DNA of 6,503 bases from an uncultured Rhodanobacteraceae bacterium (lineage in GTDB: Bacteria; Pseudomonadota; Gammaproteobacteria; Xanthomonadales; Rhodanobacteraceae): contig CAJXGK010000111.1 of NCBI GenBank assembly GCA_913053815.1, forward strand, positions 1 through 6,503, in the 5' to 3' direction. The translations under genes were made by a program, and so were the position numbers. Each line of letters begins with the position of its first letter. Position 1 is the first letter of the stretch. Positions 5,736 to 6,503 of the stretch are shown piece after piece. A model generated the notes under the pieces. That model did no database searches, was not told the DNA's origin, and saw only the letters and a program-made list of their open reading frames with translations.

Positions 5736-5978
5736 ATGACCAAGGAAGCTTTAATCGCACAAAAATCCCCCTACGCCACACCGGTGGAAGCCGGCAAGAC
5801 CTACCACTGGTGCGCTTGCGGGCGCAGCAAGACTCAGCCATTCTGCGACGGATCACACCAAGGTACGGGGTTTGAGCCGGTAGCCTTCACCGCTGATAAG
5901 ACCGACACTGCCTATCTGTGTGGTTGCAAACGGACAGCCGCCCCACCATTCTGCGATGGAACCCACAAGCAATTGTAA
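5736..5978 (+). CDS. Tandem CDGSH iron-sulfur domain protein
   Basis: 80 residues with two complete CDGSH motifs. The first is C26-x-C28 ... P-F-C37-D-G-S-H41 and the second is C62-x-C64 ... P-F-C73-D-G-T-H77. Each matches the 3Cys-1His set that binds one labile [2Fe-2S] cluster, so two clusters are expected on one chain. This resembles the soluble tandem CDGSH proteins related to mitochondrial CISD3, not the membrane-anchored mitoNEET dimer, and no membrane segment is present. Family roles are electron or iron-sulfur cluster transfer and redox sensing; the bacterial role is poorly defined. The second motif has Thr in place of the usual Ser. AGAGG (5723-5727) precedes the ATG by 8 bases. It may be transcribed with DoxX, 148 bases upstream on the same strand, or from its own promoter. 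Confidence 0.93.
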   Translation: MTKEALIAQKSPYATPVEAGKTYHWCACGRSKTQPFCDGSHQGTGFEPVAFTADKTDTAYLCGCKRTAAPPFCDGTHKQL

Positions 5979-5996
5979 AGCTATGCCTCGGTGACC

Positions 5997-6018
5997 GGTC
6001 GGTACGGCTGCCGTGACC
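5997..6018 (+). terminator. Weak imperfect hairpin after the CDGSH gene
   Basis: GGTC (5997-6000) pairs with GACC (6015-6018). Inside, ACGGC and GCCGT are complementary around a single T, so the real loop would be larger. CCTCTTAAAATTT follows. The stem has a bulge and no true T-run, so a terminator role is only possible. Confidence 0.2.
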
Positions 6019-6029
6019 CCTCTTAAAAT

Positions 6030-6129
6030 TTCGTCCATCACCCCGCCTCAACAGCTTGACCGAGATACCCACCCTGATTTTCGGGAACACCTCCAGATAT
6101 CGTCAATATCAGCACTTATGATGGACGAA
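6030..6129. repeat. 100-base segment bounded by an 11-base perfect inverted repeat
   Basis: TTCGTCCATCA (6030-6040) and TGATGGACGAA (6119-6129) are exact reverse complements separated by 78 bases, in the gap between the CDGSH and methyltransferase genes. Inside, GATAT-CGTCA-ATATC (6096-6110) makes a further small hairpin. A palindrome TATCATGATA follows immediately. No clear target-site duplication is visible. It could be a miniature inverted-repeat element, a long-range stem of a structured leader RNA, or a paired operator. I see no protein in it. Confidence 0.55.
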
Positions 6130-6139
6130 TATCATGATA
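6130..6139. promoter_or_regulatory. Palindrome TATCATGATA upstream of the methyltransferase
   Basis: A perfect 10-base palindrome lies 93 bases before the methyltransferase start, directly next to the right arm of the 6030-6129 inverted repeat. AT-rich palindromes of this kind often serve as operators. The regulator is unknown and no convincing -35/-10 pair was found nearby. Confidence 0.3.
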
Positions 6140-6218
6140 ATCAAGCGTCAGAATTCAAGTCGACCCGCACTGAATAAAGCCGGCAACCCCAATGAGCGAA
6201 GCGGGATAAACACCTTTT

Positions 6219-6224
6219 AAGGAG
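6219..6224 (+). promoter_or_regulatory. Ribosome binding site of the methyltransferase gene
   Basis: AAGGAG lies 8 bases upstream of ATG 6233, a strong site with good spacing that fixes the start of the truncated methyltransferase frame. Confidence 0.7.
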
Positions 6225-6232
6225 ATGAAGAT

Positions 6233-6503
6233 ATGGTCAATCCTGACAAATCCGAATTAAAGGAACACCAACGTAGTACCTGGACAGCGGCCGTTGAAGG
6301 TTGGCGTCGTCGTGACGATGTAATGCGCAAGGGGGCAATACCCGTTACCGAACGTATGCTTAAGTTGTCCGGCATATCCTCGGGCTCCAAACTGCTTGAT
6401 ATGGCCTCGGGTACGGGAGAGCCGGCGATATCGGCGGCACAAATTGTTGGTGAGTCTGGCAAGGTTATCGGTATTGATCTGGTCGATGAGATGCTCGCCG
6501 TTG
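6233..6503 (+). CDS. Class I SAM-dependent methyltransferase, N-terminal part (runs off window)
   Basis: The frame opens with MVNPDKSELKEHQ and stays open for 90 codons to the window edge. Seen: SAM-binding motif I LLDMASGTG (54-62), followed by EPAISAAQIVG and then VIGIDLVDEML (78-88), in which Asp82 ends the second strand and would bind the ribose of SAM. This is the Rossmann fold of UbiE-like class I methyltransferases. An N-terminal helix (about 10-45) with two Trp residues (17, 24) precedes it, as in many cytosolic members that act on small molecules. The substrate-binding half lies outside the window, so the acceptor (quinone, other small molecule or metalloid) cannot be named. The strong ribosome site 8 bases upstream supports the start. 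The long leader with repeats suggests it is a separate transcription unit from the CDGSH gene. Confidence 0.88.
   Translation, partial: MVNPDKSELKEHQRSTWTAAVEGWRRRDDVMRKGAIPVTERMLKLSGISSGSKLLDMASGTGEPAISAAQIVGESGKVIGIDLVDEMLAV

Overview
The window looks like a chromosomal segment of a Gram-negative bacterium, most likely a gammaproteobacterium. Base composition is moderately GC-rich, Shine-Dalgarno sites are of the AGGAG type, and the gene families are typical of that group. No marker gene is present, so this placement is an inference.

Left half (1-3805, all minus strand): a compact operon read right to left. It encodes an FAD-binding oxidase of the alkyl-dihydroxyacetonephosphate synthase (AGPS) type, then a GlpD-like FAD-dependent glycerol-3-phosphate dehydrogenase, then the N-terminal third of an FGGY carbohydrate kinase cut by the window edge. 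The first two genes overlap by 4 bases (ATGA). The kinase starts 107 bases after the dehydrogenase. Together they read as a three-carbon phosphate module: a kinase makes a sugar- or glycerol-type phosphate, the dehydrogenase makes a DHAP-type ketone, and an AGPS-like flavoenzyme acts on a related compound. The real substrate, possibly an ether lipid or a modified glycerol, is unknown.

Middle (3806-4146): an intergenic stretch of about 340 bases. It holds the operon's probable leader and promoter and a short remnant of an IS3/IS911-type transposase OrfA (from 4009).

Right half (4147-6503): a LysR-type regulator (minus) divergent from a small four-helix DoxX-family membrane protein (plus). Their two best promoter candidates face away from each other and share the same -35 region, surrounded by LysR-type dyads. 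Next comes a small protein with two CDGSH iron-sulfur motifs (plus), after a 148-base gap that contains a C(TTCG)G hairpin. A 254-base gap follows, containing a 100-base segment bounded by an 11-base perfect inverted repeat and flanked by a palindrome. The window ends inside a class I SAM-dependent methyltransferase (plus). LysR, DoxX and the CDGSH protein plausibly form a redox or stress-response group.

No tRNA, rRNA or CRISPR array was seen. The least explained parts are the AGPS/GlpD/FGGY operon and the inverted-repeat-bounded segment before the methyltransferase.
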